Below are positions 22,801 to 35,629 of a stretch of 64,000 nucleotides of DNA, in pieces (positions within the stretch are counted from its first letter, which is position 1; every line of letters begins with the position of its first letter). This DNA is from Capitulum mitella (lineage: Eukaryota > Arthropoda > Thecostraca > Pollicipedomorpha > Pollicipedidae). Both the position numbers and the translations under genes were made by a program. The notes beneath the pieces are model-generated. The model ran no database searches. It was not told where the DNA came from and saw only the letters and a program-made list of their open reading frames with translations. The stretch is from the NCBI GenBank assembly GCA_030062745.1, contig CP099849.1, positions 11,692,144 through 11,756,143 of the forward strand, given 5' to 3'.

Positions 22801-25676
22801 CTCGCGAGGTCGGGTTGAAGCGTCTGGCCGCGTGGGTCGGGGGTCGCGGTCCGCTTGTCGACCCGGCGGTCCGGCCCTCCAGCGGCCCGCTGTTTGATTG
22901 GCGCTGATGGTGGTGGCGCCGGGTGGGTCATCGGAAACCGTCGACCGTCCGGCCGGGCCCGGCCGGGCGGTCCGATCCGCCGGCCAGCCGGTCCTGGCCG
23001 CCGGCCGAGTGTTTGATTAGCGCTGATGGTGATGGCGCGGGCACGGTCGAGTGGGCTCGCCGGCCGAACTCCCGTTGCTGCGGCGTGCCGTGCTGCCGCC
23101 GGCCGCCGGCAGAGCAGGCAGCGCCGTTATCGGCCCCCGCCACAGCCGGCCGGTCGTCGGCGGTCTCGACGCGCCGCCGCCGTCTCGGTGCGTCGGCCGT
23201 GTTTCGTTAGCGGGCCGGCCGGCGGCGTCGGGCGGCGCGGGAAATTGGCCGCCGTGCTGTCCGGTCGTCCCGCGTCATTAGCGCCGCGGATTGTCGCGTC
23301 GAGGGCGTCTGCCGCGCGTGGGAAAGCGTGGGCCAGGCCCCGGCTTCCGGTCGTGATAGCCTGTTGGATAGCGCTCGCCTGAAGGCCGCCGCCGGGCTGG
23401 ATCGACGTCTGATGATCGGGCCGGCCTGGCGGCCGCCGCGACCCGCGCTCTGGCGTCCGGCGCCGTGATGAACAGTCGCTCGGTGGTGGGTAACGGCCAC
23501 TGGTCCGGCCCGGCCGAGACGCCGCCCGCCGTGTCCAGGGCCGGCCTCACACGTCGCTCCTCCGGTATCCATATCTCAAAACGCCCGGCGTGCCGGGGCC
23601 GGGACGGTAGCGGGGATCCCCCGCTCCGAGCTGACGGGCGGACAGTCTGATCGCGGCGGCCGTGCCCGGCAGCGGCGCTCACTCGGACAGGCCGCCGCCG
23701 TCGCCGTCCTCGGCACGGCGGCGGCGCGTATGCCCCACTGGCCGATTACACGAGCCGCGGTGGTCTGTGGCCGGCTGATTGGCCGCCGCCGAAGGCCCGG
23801 GGTCAGGCCGAGTCACCTGGCGCCGCGCCGCGCCGCGCCGCCGCTGCATCCCGCGCAGGGTGCCGCCGGGCGCGGACAGCGCGCGGCCGCCGCGTGCCGA
23901 GCTGTCGTTGGTCGGCGCCGAGCCCGGTACACTGAGGTCTGGGGCCGCCGGCGGGCAGCAGCGAGTGGAGGTGGAGTTCGGCTGGGCGGTGTGGCGGAGT
24001 CGTCTCGGCTGGGCAGTTCGGCGGGCAGGTGGCTGGTTTCGCTCCGGACTTCCATTGTCCGTCGGCGAGTTGTTTGCGGCGCTTGTGTTTGTGGTTACTG
24101 TCGGTTACGCCCATTTCACTTTCACGACTCGCCTTTTGTAGTCGTTTCTCTGCGTGAGAAAGCGCAGGAACTACCTTGACCACGCAATTTTCCGCATCAG
24201 ATAACAAATGATTGCTGGACCGCCGTGATTCGCCCGTTGTTTTCGGCGCAACGGGGAGTTCGTGAATAACGGCCAGCCTTTTGAGAGGCGTACCAAGCAA
24301 AACCCGGCGTGCAGGCGCCGCCGGGCAATCTTTACGACCCTCTGCCACCTCACCGAGCTGCTCCTCACGTTATCGAGGCTTTCGGATGCCACGTTGCCAG
24401 TGGCCTTGGTCAGGAGTTTCTGGCCTGCTGCAGCAGCTCGATGTCTGTCATCACGTAATGATAGCCTCCTGCATGCGGCGAACGGCTGATCTGGCAGCGG
24501 TCACACCGAGTCACACCACTCTGATTCGGGGTGCACCACCTGATCCAGCTCCCGCCGCCAGCTGACATTCCAGGCAGGAGCTGTTTTGGCACGTGGCTTA
24601 AGGTGCGACCAGACGTTGTAAGTCGCACAGCTGCCGAGGCAGCCTGGCGTTGGTTCCGTGCTGTTACTGTGGCTTTATCGCCAACCGTGCTGCAAACGGC
24701 AGCGAAGCCGTGAGGCTTGGGAAGGTCTGACAGCCGAAACGTCCATCGGCCTCGGGCTCCTTTCTGATCATGTGTTCCCGGCTCTTCTCAGCCCCGCCTC
24801 CCGCGCCACCACCGGTTTCCGTTCCCCGCCGGGCCTCCGTGCTGCTCCGAGGTCCTCGCCAGGGTTCTTCAACTCCCTCTTCGGGGTTCCTCTTTGTCGT
24901 CCTAGTTCCTGGTCTCTAGCTAGGTAATCTTGGGGCCCCAAAGTCCGTGGCCCCTGTCTGGTTCTACCTGGTCCCCCACCCTTTGGGTCCTTATCCGTCT
25001 CTCATTATTTCCCCCGACCGTGCCCCCTGCCCCCTTGTCGGGTGACCTCGTCCGGAGGTGGGGGGAGGGGACGGCGGCGCCGGTCACACTCGGCTGGCCA
25101 GCCAGCTGGCGTGACGTGTGACGGCCGTGCGGCGGCGGCGGCGGCAGTATTATGGGAGCGGCACGGCCGGCGCCATGTCGGTCACCGTGCTCCGCCTTCT
25201 GCTCCGCCCCGTGCCGTGCTCTCCGTTGTGCTGCGCGTGCTGCGCTCTCCTGGCGTGCCGGCGGTGACGTAGGTGGTGACGCGCGTAGATGACGTGACGT
25301 CACGCGGCGGGTGTCATCGCTGAAACGCAGCCGAGTCGTCCGTGAGCCGTGGAAAGTGCACCAGTTTGCGTTCTCGCCTGCGATTCCGCCGGTCCGTGAT
25401 ACGTCGTCTCGCGGTACGCCCGAGCACGAGGAGGCTCGCGGGTCGCCCCCGCCCCGTGCGGCCGTAAGGAACCCGGTGTCATGGCGCGGAGGCTGTCGTG
25501 ACGCCTGACACGTGGCCGGCCGATTGGGGTCGCCACAGGCTGCCCGCGGGCGATGCGGGTCGGGAGAATGATCACGTGTGCGACAGTGATGGGATGGTGG
25601 CCGTTTGAAGTGGTCGCGGTGATGTAGACCATCGCGTGCGGACCTCGTTTCGAGCGAACCGGTCGCGCATTCTTCG

Positions 25677-25741
25677 AGCTCACAATGAAGCTGAGCAATG
25701 GTAGAAAGCTGGAGGACTACTCTATCATCATCAAGATCAAG
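25677..25741 (+). CDS. Possible exon (unidentified): LTMKLSNGRKLEDYSIIIKIK
   Basis: After an AG at the end of GCGCATTCTTCGAG, 21 codons run LTMKLSNGRK and LEDYSIIIKIK to a donor AAG|GTAGGT. Codon use is unlike the surrounding GC-rich sequence, and the donor is good. It would join 19759-19896 in phase 0, giving HEIQ followed by LTMKL. An alternative start at the ATG (25685) is possible. No family is recognised and it is short, so it remains a suggestion. Confidence 0.35.
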
Positions 25742-26324
25742 GTAGGTGACCCGGCCGCCGCCTGCTCACCACGTTTGTCGCACCGCGCCGCGTTGGCCGC
25801 GGTCGAAGGCTCGCGGCGGGCAGGGCCGACATCCTGTGTCGCACCTGGCCTCCTGGAAGCCCGGCTGGGGCTGACTCACCTGCCGCGCAAACCGGCCACG
25901 GCGGGGCACACCGCCGCTCCACCGTCGGCTGTTTGCCGCCGTGACGTCACTGCCGGCTGTTGGCCATCGTTACGTCATTGGTGGCTGTTTGCCGCTGTGA
26001 CGCCACTGCCAGTGCCGCCCGCTGCTGCGGACGAACGGGACGGCCGGCTGGGTGTCGGCCGGCGCCCGTTCTGCTCTGGTGCGCCTGCCCTGTGGCCCCG
26101 TTTTTATGTCGATCGGGGCGCCCGGATACGGCCTGTGCTGATGTGCGGGCACTGACGCGGCGCCGGCGGTCGCGCGCGCTCGCCCCGCCACCGGCTGGCC
26201 GTGCACTGTCGTACGTGCGGCGCGTCAGCCGACCTCGGGCTTGGTGGCTGGTGATGCCAGCGCAGCAGGAGCGTCGGAGGCACTGCTGCGAAAGAACCGT
26301 CTCGCCTGTACCAGCGGGTTTACC

Positions 26325-27040
26325 TGGGGTGCGTTCGCTGCCACCCGGACGACGAAGATTCTACGTAACGTCACGAAGGTTCTTCGTCGTCAGGGCCGAA
26401 AAGCCGTTCGATGCCGCGCGGACGGCATAGATTCTTCATGACGTCACGTAGAATCTTTGTCGGACGCGCAGAATATTACTCCGTTACTTTGTCAAGGTTG
26501 GCAAAAATGGCGCAGCAGATTCCTTTATAAACTGTTTAGGTTACGCACAATCTCCATGGTTACGTGCGGATCGAGGTTATTAAATAAATGTACGGATGAG
26601 ATAGCAGTAGTGACTAATGGGCTAATTGTTAATTGTGTAGGTGACGTCATCAGTGTCTGAAGGGACCTGCCAGGGAAAGCAGGAACCGAAGAGGACACAA
26701 ACTTAACTACTGTGTTACCTCGCCGACAGGTGGTAACCGCACTCAAACAGCGTGAGATCTTTGGAGACTAAAGCGTCACGCAAGAGTTTGAATAGAGTCT
26801 ATTCAAACTCTTGAAATACAGCAGGCTCGTGACCGATTAACAACAGCTGATTCGCGATATTCAGGTGTCCGGCGTCAGTTGTTGACAGACACGCATATGA
26901 CCTGCATGCGTAGTTATTGTCCTCAGTCTTACAAAATTGTAAACAAAAAGAAAACTGGCGCTCTGCGAACGCAGACGACAAAGATTCTAAGTGTTGTCGC
27001 GCAGAACAGAGTACTCTTCGCTCGCTGCGAACGCACCCCT
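26325..27040 (+). mobile_element. TIR element family A, copy 2
   Basis: The inverted ends are TGGGGTGCGTTCGCTG (26325-26340) and, at the other end, CGCTGCGAACGCACCCC (about 27024-27040). Just inside each end are AAGATTCT blocks near TGACGTCA-like motifs that fold back on each other. The body matches the minus strand of 9255-9950 for nearly its full length. A perfect 15-bp inverted repeat with a 3-base loop sits in the middle (26781-26813). There is no transposase. The shared full length with defined ends supports a MITE family. Confidence 0.8.
26781..26813. repeat. Perfect hairpin inside TIR element copy 2
   Basis: The arms CAAGAGTTTGAATAG and CTATTCAAACTCTTG are exact reverse complements separated by AGT. 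The corresponding part of copy 1 (around 9480-9530) does not keep this palindrome, so it is either a later duplication in copy 2 or has been lost in copy 1. Confidence 0.9.
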
Positions 27041-29132
27041 GGCAGCCCAGCTCCGACGGTCAGCTGCCGGGCTTCAGCCGACGCTGCCGCCGGCTGGCCG
27101 CCGGCTGTCGGCCGTGATTGGCTGCGGCGGGAGCCGGCCGGAGCCGCCTCCGCCGCCGCGGGCCGCCGTCCGGGCGGCCCTGACAGCCGCCGCCGGGATC
27201 GGAGCCGTGCAACCTTCGGTTTGCCGCCATAATAGAAAAACGGCACGCCATGGTGCCGTTGCGGCGGCCGGGCTGACGTGCGGCGGGCCGGCCGGCCGGT
27301 CAGCGCGGCCCGTTCCGGCCCGCTAGTTCACCGCTGGCTGCGATGTCGCGGCGCGCCGGAAGAGCCTCGCTGGGTGTGTGGATGGTGCAGCACGCAGGGC
27401 CCGCGCCGGCATGAGATACCGGATGGTGGACTTCACTGGTCGTTCCGTGAGTTTTGCCACAGATCTCGATACAGCCACGGCTTGGCGATATTGTCAGCTG
27501 GCGATGCGTTAACATGTGGTGAAGTGACTCACTTGAGTTCATCGTCGATCATATGGTGTGGTATAATTTGGTTTATTGTACAACAGAACTACTGGTTTCC
27601 ATCGGCCTGGACCAGGCTGTCATTGGATCCCCGTTTGGATGCAGCCATGGCACGCGTCCTGTCTACGGCTGGCCGGGACTAGAAAGGCAGATTAAGATAA
27701 GGTCCCCGTGCAGACCGGCGGTCGGTCGTCTTTGTGAGACCGGCAGCGGACCTGAAGTGGGTTCTTCGTACGAACCCGGCGGCGGTCGGTCGTCACTGGC
27801 CGGCCGCCGGACCGTCAGCCGGCGCCTCGTCCAGTGCGCGCCCGGAATGCGGCTGCGTTCCTGACCAGCGACGGCGTCACCTGGGGCCGCGCCGGCCGAC
27901 GTGACGCCTCCGCTGCCTGCGACGCCCGGCTTTTCGTGGTCGAGCCGTCACGCAGTTCTGTCAGTTTTCCAGACTGTTGATCGTTGCATCCTCCGGATGT
28001 TACAGAGTTGCGCCGTGCGGGCAGGATATTGCGCGGTGGCTGGTCACGGTCTGGAGTTCAGTTCTCAGTGGCCGGCCGCGGCTGAACGGGCCGGCGGTGG
28101 CCCGGACGGTTGCGTGAGGCAGTGTGCTCCGTTTCACGTGTGTGCCGAGCCGCGATGCCGCACTGCCGCTCTGTCAGGGACCGGCCGGCCGTTTTCACCG
28201 TGCGCCCGCCTCCACGGCCGGGACTGAAATCCGCCCGACTGTCGCCCGTTTTAACAGCGGGGTGCTGGGCGACAGTCGGCCGCTACCGTCTGTGTGTTGG
28301 TGGTATCCGACCGGGCCACCGTGCAGCTGGCAAGCCGGAGACGAGGCCGTCCAACGGCGCCGGCGCCGGGTGGCCAGCCGCGGTCCAGTGGAAGGACTGT
28401 AGTACGGGCGGGTGACGTCCAGCGGACGGAGCGCGGTCGGTGGTCCGGAAAGCACGCGTGGTCATACGCCGGCGCGGCCAGCACGTCATGTTCTGCGTGT
28501 TTCCCTCGTCGGTGGGGTCATCCTGCGAGCGCCTGTCGCGTCAAGCCTTCCGACGTCTCTGGCCGCTCCGACGATTTCACCGTCCTTATGCTCGCCTCTG
28601 CCAGCGGCTCGACGTCGTGTGGGTCGGCTCTGTTCTCCGCGGACTGTCCAGATTCGTCGCCGCCGGCCGGCGCCGTGCCCGCATTGTCACGCGTTCGCGG
28701 CGAAATTGACGCATTCGGCGATTGTCCGGGCGCCGCGGCGTCACACTTTCTAGACGGTGCGCGCCGGAGCGGTCCATCCGGCCGGTCGCCGGCTGCCGCC
28801 GGCTGCCGGCACCCTCTAAGGAGGAACGGGCGGCGACGACCGCCGGGCAGCGCTGGCGGCGAGCGTCTGTGTCGCAGCGGCTGCGAGTCGGGCTGAGAGC
28901 GGAATCGCCGTGTATGGTCGTATGTCTTGTTTCTGTGAACGTTGTACGTGTTGTGCAACACTGTCGTGCTGTTTTTTTAGATTACTGTCGCTGTTCAGTG
29001 ATTCCTGCCCAATGGCCCAACTTTGGTGGTCGACCTCTGGTTGCATTAATTGTTCGTGTTGTGGCTACCTCTTTCCCCCATTCCACGTCACCCGCCCGAC
29101 GTTTCTCGGGGACTTTTCCGTTTTGTCACCAG

Positions 29133-29268
29133 GAGCTGCTGATGACAAATGTATAGTTGCATTGTTCCCGGACTTTGTCTTTGTGGCGCCACGAGACATC
29201 GTTCCTGTGGAGATAGACCTTGGAAACTTTTCTCGAAGGGCTTTCCGTTTCGATCAAGGATCTTTGAA
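29133..29268 (+). CDS. Possible exon (unidentified): AADDKCIV...RFDQGSL
   Basis: A good acceptor (TTTTCCGTTTTGTCACCAG, AG at 29131-29132) is followed by 136 nt with an open frame, then a donor-like AA|GTGAGG. The frame reads AADDKCIVALFPDFVFVAPR, then DIVPVEIDLGNFSRRAFRF and DQGSL. The composition is balanced and the codons are not GC-driven, which is unusual for this intron. It would start in phase 1 and end in phase 2, so it does not join the other exon-like pieces directly. It could equally be a scrap of a transposon ORF. Confidence 0.25.
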
Positions 29269-32200
29269 GTGAGGCGAACCAGTTGCATTCCTGCCGGCCC
29301 GCATCATCGTGACGTCACCGGCTCCTGCGCAGATGGCTTTACTCGTCATCGGTGTCACGCCGCACCGATCCGACGCTGAGTTGCTGACAAAAGTGGCCAC
29401 TTTCTCCGCGAGCGACGTCCTTTGACGGCGGCCGAGTGCGTCAGTCGCCGGCCGGACTGCGGCGTCACGGCTCGTCTTGTCAGGCAGGCGGGCAGCGGCG
29501 CCGGTCGTGACGGCGTGGAGGGCCGGCCGCCGTCGGGCCGGCCGGACCGCCGCCGGTAAACAGGACGGTATCATCCGGCCCGGCCGCGTGCGAGAGGCGC
29601 TGGCGCCGGGACAATGGCAACGACCGGCCGTGGAACGCCTGCGTGAAGCGACCTGGCCACTGCGCTATGCAAGTAAAGATGCTGTCATGAACAAGTAGCT
29701 AAGCAGACTGCGGATCGATTGATGTCGCGCGCTTAAGACGCGGAACTCGGTTCGTGAGGGACCGGGTCGTGCTGTGAGTCTGGGCACCGCTGCACTCGCG
29801 TTTGCCTGGATAGCCGATCGGGCCAGATGCGTCTAGTGGGCGACATTTGTGTGCTGACTTACGCCGTTCAGTTCGTCGCCTCCCGGCGGTACTAGGCAGC
29901 TGTTGCACGTGAGCTACAGACACGAAGCGCCGGGCCCGCGGAGCCGAGCAAAAGTTCGCTGAGACAGAGGAACAGAGAGGAAGCCGGACTCTGCAGGCGT
30001 TTTTCCTGAGACGCAGGCATCTGGAGGGTAGCAGTGTACCATGGTGGCCTTCACATCCGTGACGGTGATGGTCTGGGGTCCAGTTTTACCGCCGACTTCC
30101 GGACAAGTCTGGAGCCTAGTGTTCTCATGGTCGCACGGCTCCCGAGCGTACCGCCTTCTGCCAATCTACCGGCCGGCAATGGCATCAGTCACGAGGCGGA
30201 GGGGATGAACTTGCTCTTCATTTAGTCCGGTGTCAATCACAGCGGCAGTGATTGACGTCGGACGTTAAGAGTCATCCGCGGTCTGTGACCGCCGGCTACC
30301 TGCCCCTGACGTGCAGAACCGCCGCCGCCAGACTGGTCGGCATGTCGGCATGATGAAGCCGTCCCGTTTTGCCTCAGGACGTGGAGGGGTCTCTGCTCGA
30401 TTTAGCCATCAAGCCTTGCGGGATGGTTGAGTAAATGCTGGCGTTAGCAGTGCAGTTGGACCTTTGGAATTCTATTGTGGGGCCGTCTCCGACAGTTCGA
30501 TGTGTGCCTTAGAGCTGATGCGTGACGAGCCTAGAACCAGCGTCATTGGCTGATGTCTGGAGCGGCCTTTGGTGCCTGCGACCCGGCCTGGGCCAGCTGG
30601 CTCTGAGCTTCGGTTTGTTAACCGCTCCGGTATTGATCAGCCTGGCCTGGGGCGTCGCGCGGCCGGGTCTGCGTCACCTTGAAGTCGCCGTCGTCTGGCC
30701 GGTAATAACGGGGCGGCCGGTGATCGTATGCAGGCGAGCGGAGCGGACCGCCGGCGGTCTGGCTCCGTCCTGGAGCGGCGGCCGGCCGATCCGGCTTCTC
30801 TGGGGCTCCTCCCGGCGGTACAGGCGAACCCGGCGTAGTGAGCACGGCGCGCAGGCCGAGCCGTACAGCGGAGGGAGCCGGAGACCCCTGGACGTGTCGT
30901 GCGAACTGGGATGTGCGGGCGATTACGTGACGAACTGCGGTCCCCGACTCCGCCGCCGCGCTGCCAGCCTCTGTTCGCCCGTTTCCGTCGGTCCGTCTCG
31001 CCACTGCACGGCTCCGTCAACGAGCGGGCATTGTCTGGCCGCCGGGGCCGCGCCGGATGTTGCAGTACACAATGCCCGCCGGCTGGGCTGGTGCGGCGCC
31101 GCCGCCGCGCAGTGGACCGTCCCCCGGCGGCCGGCCGGCCGGCTCCCGCCGCCGGGCCGACGGACCCTGCCGTCTGGCCGGCTGCCAGAGCCCGCTGGGA
31201 CATTCCGGCAGCCGCCTGGCCGCGAGTCCGAGTCCATATTGGGTCAGCAGTGTGTCGGCCTGCGGCGGAGTCCGGCGCGATCTGCCGGCGACGGAAGAGT
31301 CCGCGCCCCGACGGACCCCAGTCTGCCGCCCGGCAAACGTCCCGAGTACAGGGAAACACGCCGATCCTCGGCAGGAAGAAAGTGATCGCCCTAGGAATGT
31401 GGTCGCTGGTGATGCCCAGCGGCGTGGAGCGTGCCGTGATCATGCCTTGTCGGTGTTGGTTCGTGCAACCCGCTGTCTGCCTTTTATCTCGGCAGTTATC
31501 GTCACTATCGCGTTCATTGTGTCGTTCGTGACCGATGGTACGGCCGGCAGAGGCGGCCTTGTTTACCGCGGGTTTGCCGTTAATTGTTTAATGCGATTGG
31601 GCCGATGGGCGGCCGGCGGCGGGATGGTCGGGCGGGGGCGCCCGGTCGGTCAGAGGCCGGCCAGAGGTCACGGACCGTCTCGCGCTCGGCCGGCCCGGCC
31701 GGCGGTCCGCCCACGCCGCCGGTAAAAAGCTGCCGCAACCTCCCGTGTGCGGTGCGGACCGCGGTCACTGTTGGTTTTCCGGGAGGCCGCTGCCGGACCG
31801 ACGGCGGTCCAGTCTGGTGTTCCAGTGTGAAACGAGAACGATTCGTATTGCGCATGTCTCGGCGCTGGGTTGACAGGCAAGGTTAGATCCCGGAAAACTG
31901 CGCGTCGGTGTTGGCTTCCAATGTCTTGTGGTGTATTTGCCGAGGCGTTATTAGCTTCGACGTTTGCATGCGTCGCTTTACTGGAGCCGCTGCGTTGCCG
32001 TCGGAGTTGACTTTCCCAATAGGTTTCCTTGACTTGGTTTAGCACTGCTCGTGGTGCGTCTTCAGCCGCAGTCGCCTGACCCTTTTGATCCTGTGGTCGG
32101 GTTGAGACTCCGTGTTGAACGAGCAGCATGCTCCGGGCCTGAATTATTCCAGCGCACAGGGAAATCAGCGCCAGCTGGCGCAGGGCCGGCGGCCTGGTAC

Positions 32201-33739
32201 GGGGGGCGGAGCTCACCCTGAGCCGCTGGCACCGCAGTCGCCGGGCTCCGCCAGTACCTTACCGGGAGTATCAGGCGGCATCACCTCACGAGCGGGCCGC
32301 GCCGACCGCTAATCGGCTCGTCCTGACGTCACGGCCCCGCCCGGTGACGTCACGGGCTGGGCCAGCCGGCGGATGCCTCGGCAGGCAGGGAGCACCGCGC
32401 GGTGGGTACGGTGGCACTGTCCGGGCGGGTTTGACACGGGGCGCGTGTGGACGGACGGAGCTGAGCCGGTAGCGAGTTTCGGCGGCGGCAGGGGCCGGTG
32501 GTGCGACTCTCGCCAGGTCTGGTCAGTCGGCCCCAGCTAACGGCGCTCAGTCGAGCCCTCTCGGTTTCACTGAGACCACGCTGTCGGCTTAGACCGCTGG
32601 TCGCGTCTCATGACCTTTCGGATGTTAACAGATTCTATGCATCGCTCAGCGCCTTACGTCGAAGAGATGATATGGTTAGCTGCGTCCGTCAGGTGACTTT
32701 GTGTGGCGGCCCACTTTGTCGGCTAAGGACTGAAAGCCGGTAGAATATGACGGATTGGCCAGGCCTTTCATTACAACCCAGCTTGTATGAGCCAGTATCC
32801 GGTCGCACGTGATTGAATGCTGTATCCTTAACATACACAGTCAGGCAAGTTAAGTAAGGACCAGCAGTGGCAGGTGCACGATGAGTCCAGCAAAACAGCA
32901 TTTAGTTATCCTCCATCGTTGAAGAACGTCGGCTAGTGAGGGAAACCATTAAGCCTGTTGAATAGTTGGGAAAATTACGTTTTAAACGGTAAAAACACAA
33001 ATGTTACACATGCATCATGTTATGTGTCCGTCGCAGCCTCCTTGGCGCACGAAACCGGGGAGGGTCTTTTTGACACGAGCGAGCCCGTCTCTCTTGCGCT
33101 TTTTTGCGTTGTCTTTCCTTTCTCTTTGGTGTTACCGTTGTCCGAATTCCACGTTTTAGTACGCAATAAATGTAACCGTCGCACGTTTTTCATTGTTCGC
33201 AAGATCCCTTTCGTGGACAAAGTAAAAGCACAATGGACAATTAGTTTGACCCTAGTGTTTCTATTCTGTACCTGTTACAGGACACCATTGTTTTCGTCGT
33301 TCCTCCTCTTTTGTGTCCGTAGAGTACACTAAAATTGGGAGACAGATGTAGTGTGGTTTGAACACGATTGCCAGACTTGGAAACTCCGAACTGATGACCT
33401 GAAGGTGCATGACGCTATCACCACCTAGTGCGCGAAAAGCCAACACATTGTCCAACATGCCATTGCCTCCACGCTGTACAAATTGGATAAGGTTCAGATG
33501 GTGTGTGAAAAAGGTAATGACCTCGAAATCCTTATAATTTAAGGAAGTCTTGTCGCCATGCAGAGTTTGGTCCATGATATGGGTTGCTTGCTGCCCGTAA
33601 GCTGTAGAAGGCGTCTGCAGCTGTCCAACAGTGGCTGGTGATAGCTCTGAGCTGAGGAGGGTGTATGGAGCCATCCAGCAGTGGCTGCTGACGGCTCTGA
33701 ACTGGAGTCGGTGTCTGCTGCCGCCCGGCGGTGTGTGCT

Positions 33740-34112
33740 GATAGTTCTGAGCTGGGGAGGATGTATGCACCTGCAGCTGCTGCTGAAGATTCTGAGCTGG
33801 AGAGGGTGTCTTCCGATAGTTCTGAGCTGGGGAGAATGTATGCACCTGCAGCTGCTGCCGAAGGTTCTGAGCTGGAGAGGGTGTCTTCCGATAGTTCTGA
33901 GCTGGGGTAGAATGTATGCACCTGCAGCTGCTGCTGAAGGTTCTGAGCTGGAGAGGGTGTCTTCCGATAGTTCTGAGCTGGGTAGAATGTATGCACCTGC
34001 AGCTGCTGCCGAAGGTTCTGAGCTGGAGAGGGTGTCTGCCGATAGTTCTGAGCTGAGGAGAATGTGTGCACCTGCAGCTGCTGCTGACGGCTCTGGGCTG
34101 GAGAGGGTGTCT
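33740..34112. repeat. 75-bp minisatellite, about five copies, open on both strands
   Basis: The unit runs ATAGTTCTGAGCTGGGGAGA, then ATGTATGCACCTGCAGCTGC, then TGCCGAAGGTTCTGAGCTGG and AGAGGGTGTCTTCCG. About five copies of 74-76 bp are present. Each unit contains the GTTCTGAGCTGG core twice. Near-identical GTGTCTGCTGCCGCCCGGCG sequences flank the array on both sides (about 33712 and 34107). The minus strand reads Q-rich repeats (QQQLQVHTF, SPAQN) and the plus strand reads AAAAEGSELERVS, with frame breaks where copies are 74 or 76 bp. Confidence 0.9.
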
Positions 34113-34436
34113 GCTGCCGCCCGGCGCTGTCTGTTGATAGACAGCGGTGGGTGGTCGTGTTGGCCCGGCCGGCGGCCGACAAGGAGGAAGGTTTTTGTAG
34201 GGCCGCCGAATCTGCTGATGGACAGGTGAATGTTGCGCCGCCGTTCATTGCGCTGGACGCTTCATTAGGCGTCTGCAGGAACACAGGCCGGGCTGACCTC
34301 CCGAGGAGAAAAACAGACGGGAAGTCAGCCTCATCCTACTCCCACCTGGTCACCGCGGGAGCAGGTCTCAGAAGACAACCAGAACGAAGCCTCACTTGGA
34401 GAAAATACTTGCTTATTTATTAAATTTTGACTTATA

Positions 34437-34475
34437 CCATCCGCTTATATGACGCAATTCGTTACTTAATACGCA
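34437..34475 (+). repeat. 39-bp duplicated sequence, upstream copy
   Basis: The sequence begins CCATCCGCTTATATGACGCA and ends ATTCGTTACTTAATACGCA. It matches 36509-36547 with a single difference (A/G) in the same orientation. Both sit in AT-rich patches. The two copies lie either side of par-3 exon 2, about 0.9 kb upstream and 0.9 kb downstream of it. Confidence 0.9.
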
Positions 34476-35359
34476 TATAATATTATTAAATATTGACTTG
34501 AAAATATTAGTCTCTCAAGTTCCAGCTGGCGGGAATTACAATAGGTAACCTCAGGAAAGCAGGCTGAATTGATCGCAAGAAAAAGGTGATAGGGAAATAT
34601 ACAGTGACCGTCAGCCTCCCATCTGCAACATGTGGGTCGCTTCAGTAGGTTACAACAGGGAAACAGAGGTACATCCCTGTCGCAGTCGGGCCGTTTCACT
34701 TGAACAGTGCGGGAAACCAGGCGACTTGAAAATCCTCCCATGATTCTGGAAACTTCTGTGATAAAGAAATAGTTTACATCTTGGCGAATCAGTTGTCGTT
34801 TGTTTCGATGAAATCAGATGTGCAAAGAGTGCCTTGGTCGCCTTCGTACCCAACCAGCGACTCGGTGATCAGTCGGACCACCAGTAAGGATTTGGCCGTG
34901 CAGCTGTTGCTCCGCCTGCCACACGGTAATTGCAACGCGGTTCAGATATGGTTACGCGTTCACCGTAGAGCAGTCGCGGCATCCCGTACCAAGGAGGGAA
35001 AAATAATGTATTCTCACAGTCATTAAAACAACCACATTACGTTATTTGTCTCACAATTCATGCAAAGCATTTAATGACCCTGGCACGAATGAACAAACTC
35101 ATGAAGTACAAAATGTCGAAAACAGAAGCTCAACGCGACGGCCGTTTTGTTCCAGTTCTCGCACGGGGACGCCGCGACCTGTGATCTACTTTTTGCCCGC
35201 CAGGCAAATCATGCCTCGTTGGAAGTGGCTTTGGCTTTTGCAGTACACCTGAGCCACTGGAAAACGTGCTCGGTTTTCCTTGATTACCGATGGCCGGCAG
35301 CGGCCTCCAGCCGACCGTGCGCAGCTGCGGGGTTCCGGATGAGCCGGCGCCGGCGCTGA

Positions 35360-35629
<270 letters not shown>

